Shown: in pieces, positions 62,113 to 64,000 of the stretch
Numbering within the stretch: the stretch's first letter is position 1
How the letters are laid out: every line of letters begins with the position of its first letter
Assembly: GCA_004835665.1 (NCBI GenBank)
Contig: RBKR01000018.1
Location: forward strand, 558,001 to 622,000
Origin: Phoma sp. XZ068
Lineage: Eukaryota > Ascomycota > Dothideomycetes > Pleosporales > Didymellaceae
DNA: 64,000 bases
Direction of reading: 5' to 3'
Position numbers and translations under genes: made by a program
The notes under the pieces: model-generated
Seen by the model: the letters and a program-made list of their open reading frames with translations, nothing else
Told to the model about the DNA's origin: nothing
The model's database searches: none

Positions 62113-63570
62113 TTACGGTCCACCTAGCAGCGATGCAATAGCTAGACCGCCGACGGGCTTGGGAGCACTATCGTGCTCGTGAATATGCTCGTGACCATCA
62201 ACGTGTTCATGGTAGATATCAACCTCATTCGACCCATCGATCTGGGGGATCGAAGACACTTCGGTAACCTCCTCATGAAAGTCAACCGAAACAGCGCTAG
62301 AAGAGCTCTGACGCTCATTCTCTGGCTGGACAGCTTCTGCCATCTGCACATCGTCCTCGATAGCATCTTGAACATTGAGCTCATCCTGCACAGCTGCGAT
62401 TTCAGTAAGCACGGCTGTCTCAGACGGTAGCTCAGTCTCATCGTCAAGTTCGTCAATCTCGGTGGCGAATTCTTCAGTAACGCCTTCGTCTCTTGCTAGC
62501 TGCTCTTGGTCGATAGCTGCTGCGTTTGCGATGTCTTCCGGATCAACGAGCATGTGATCGCCCTCGTCCTCGTTTGCATCCTCGTCTGCAGCTGGCTCCT
62601 CGTTCAGCTCAGATGGGCCAGCAATGCCGTCGTCGGGCCCGAGCTCGACCTCAATGTCGATCTCCTCGCCCTCATCGTCGGCCTCGCCTGCTGCGGCGGC
62701 AGCATTGGCTGCATCTTCAGCTTGGAGTTCTAAGATAAACTGCTTAACCTGCACAGCGAATTTGTCTGGAACCTCGAACGCGGTGTAGCCGCGGCGCTTA
62801 CGAGGAGCAGCAGTCTTCGGTCGTGCTGTCACTTTCTTGGCCGGAGCAGCTGGGATCATGGCGCCAGCCTTACGACCGCGACCGGTAACCTTTGCGGGCG
62901 CTGGAGCCTCGACCTCAACCTTTCTCGGCCTACCGCGGGCCTTCTTGACGGGCTGCGCAACTTCCTTCTTCACTTTCTTCACGGGAGCAGTGCGGTGTCG
63001 AAGGCGCGAGCGTATCTTGGGGTTGATACGAGGCGGCGCAGGGACCTTTGGAGCAGCTTTCACAGCGGCCTTTGAGCGCGGTGAAGCTCGCTTTCCGACG
63101 CGTGGGGATCCGGCGACGCGATTGAGGTCGAGTGCAGGGCGACCACGGCGCTTGGGTGTGGCAGGGGTTCCAGCCACAATCTCTTCCTTGCGAGGACGGC
63201 CGGCGCGCTTCTTAGGTGCAGCAGCCTCTGCGGCAACGATAGCGGCTTTAGCAGGTCTACCGGCACGCTTTGTTGTAGATACAGGCGCCTCTGCTACTGC
63301 TTCTTCTGCGGCTGCGACAGAGCGACGACTGCGCTTGATAGCGCTATCAATTTGCGCAATGGGCTCGTCGACTTGTGATTTCCCGGGGCGGCCGCGCTTC
63401 TTCGGTGGCTCAACTGTGGCAGCTTCTACGGTGCTTGCCTTCGCTGGGCGACCGCGCTTTTTGAGAGAGTTGGGAGGTGCCATGACAGCTGTGGGAAGTG
63501 CTTGCTCTGGCGCTGCGACTCCGGTAGGGCGCGCGCGACGCGACGTGGTTGCTTGCGCCTTAGGGGGCAT
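62113..63570 (-). CDS. AT-hook DNA-binding protein with acidic C-terminus
   Basis: Single exon, 485 aa, start MPPKAQATTSRR. The N-terminal 260 residues are Lys/Arg/Ala/Pro-rich with at least six AT-hook cores: KRGRPAK, KRGRPGK, RAGRPAK, RAGRPRK, RRGRPAL and ARGRPRK, plus a GRGRKAG relic. A short hinge (RRGYTAFEVPDKFAVQVKQFILELQAED) looks helical and may be the only folded part. The C-terminal 190 residues are Asp/Glu-rich and disordered, with a His-rich run (HEHVDGHEHIHEHD) before the end GGLAIASLLGGP. AT-hooks bind the minor groove of AT-rich DNA. A basic/acidic two-part architecture is typical of chromatin architectural proteins. No orthologue name is claimed. Confidence 0.82.
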   Translation of the reverse strand: MPPKAQATTSRRARPTGVAAPEQALPTAVMAPPNSLKKRGRPAKASTVEAATVEPPKKRGRPGKSQVDEPIAQIDSAIKRSRRSVAAAEEAVAEAPVSTTKRAGRPAKAAIVAAEAAAPKKRAGRPRKEEIVAGTPATPKRRGRPALDLNRVAGSPRVGKRASPRSKAAVKAAPKVPAPPRINPKIRSRLRHRTAPVKKVKKEVAQPVKKARGRPRKVEVEAPAPAKVTGRGRKAGAMIPAAPAKKVTARPKTAAPRKRRGYTAFEVPDKFAVQVKQFILELQAEDAANAAAAAGEADDEGEEIDIEVELGPDDGIAGPSELNEEPAADEDANEDEGDHMLVDPEDIANAAAIDQEQLARDEGVTEEFATEIDELDDETELPSETAVLTEIAAVQDELNVQDAIEDDVQMAEAVQPENERQSSSSAVSVDFHEEVTEVSSIPQIDGSNEVDIYHEHVDGHEHIHEHDSAPKPVGGLAIASLLGGP

Positions 63571-64000
63571 TGAAAGGCGTAAGCGATGGACCAGAGCGTT
63601 GATAAATTCAGTTAAACGGTCATAACTTTGCAGCGTCGAGAGACGTGAGGTAAGAGTTGTCGTTGAAAGTGCAGAGACGCAGGTTGAGGGTGAGGTTGAA
63701 GCTTACACCCCAGTTCGACGCGCTAGCTCGCGCTCGAGTCGCGTTCACCCAATCCTTTACGTCTCACCACCATAATCCCTGCCTTCACCTCGACATCATC
63801 GGATCTGGAATGGTCCAACTGTATATAGACTTTGAGCGTTGGCATGCCTGAGAAGGTCTTCTTACCATCTGTTCGCTGCTGCTGTATCCTCGCGACGCGC
63901 TCATATGACGTCAGATATTGCTCTGTAAGAGCGCCGAAAGGTGAATCGAACGTTAGATATAAGCTGTTTTCATCAAATTCGTTTCATCTTTAATAGCGGA
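63571..64000. other. Upstream region of the AT-hook gene, window end
   Basis: No gene recognised in the last 430 bases. A short ORF at 63657..63851 has no recognisable content. A neighbouring gene may begin beyond the window. Confidence 0.35.

Noticed and set aside
62837..63625. 262-codon frame opposite the AT-hook gene
   Set aside because: Antisense of Lys/Ala/Pro-rich coding sequence, with low-complexity output.
1..64000. CRISPR arrays, insertion sequences, prophage or bacterial operons
   Set aside because: The gene structures are eukaryotic with spliceosomal introns. No direct-repeat/spacer arrays or transposase motifs were seen.
1..64000. Secondary-metabolite gene cluster
   Set aside because: No PKS, NRPS, terpene synthase, P450 or cluster-type transporter was seen. 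The genes are mainly conserved housekeeping families.

Overview
This window is nuclear DNA of a filamentous ascomycete (Pezizomycotina). Dothideomycetes is my best guess from the feel of the proteins, but I cannot prove the class. Evidence: short GT-AG introns (about 43-65 nt) with CTAAC/CTGAC-like branch sites, compact intergenic spacing, protein families typical of mould genomes (GT71 and GT25 glycosyltransferases, DUF3405, glucosylceramide synthase, a KDM5/KdmB-type demethylase), and a single dispersed 5S rRNA gene instead of a tandem array. I see no bacterial, viral or intact transposon sequence and no secondary-metabolite cluster.

Layout. 1-8.3 kb: the 3' part of a secreted S41/CPAF-like protease, RTT109 facing mitoribosomal mL57 (MRPL15), glucosylceramide synthase, and an orphan. 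9-20 kb: a GT71 (MNN2-like) mannosyltransferase, the RNA-binding protein NRP1 (three exons, with a decayed exonuclease domain), an F-box/LRR protein and a GT25 enzyme. 20-30 kb: a coiled-coil/RA/PH adaptor, glycogen synthase (four exons) and a TRK potassium transporter (four exons). 30-44.7 kb: thymidylate kinase CDC8 (three exons, with a hexanucleotide repeat in one intron), a cysteine-less thioredoxin-fold protein, SLX1, the KDM5 demethylase (four exons, 1664 aa), OXA1 (three exons), MIM1/TOM13 and the Cdc48 cofactor SHP1 (probable GC-AG intron). 44.7-54 kb: a DUF3405 membrane protein, a large disordered nuclear-type orphan and CFD1. 54-64 kb: a 968-residue secreted repeat protein, a 3.9-kb stretch with no protein gene that holds a 5S rRNA gene and a 5S pseudogene, a cysteine-rich single-pass membrane protein and an AT-hook protein.

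Functionally this is mostly housekeeping DNA. Three themes recur: chromatin and genome maintenance (RTT109, KDM5, SLX1, CDC8, the AT-hook protein); mitochondria and Fe-S biogenesis (mL57, OXA1, MIM1, CFD1); and surface glycans or carbohydrate (GCS, GT71, GT25, DUF3405, glycogen synthase, the secreted repeat protein, the Cys-rich membrane protein). Several neighbours share short divergent promoters: RTT109/mL57, CDC8/thioredoxin-like and MIM1/SHP1. I found no convincing new multi-gene system. The items most worth following are the secreted repeat protein, the 5S/5S-pseudogene pair in the gene-poor stretch, the degenerate exonuclease fold of NRP1, the RA-PH adaptor and the two large orphans. All exon joins were worked out by eye from splice motifs, reading frame and family resemblance; none has transcript support here.
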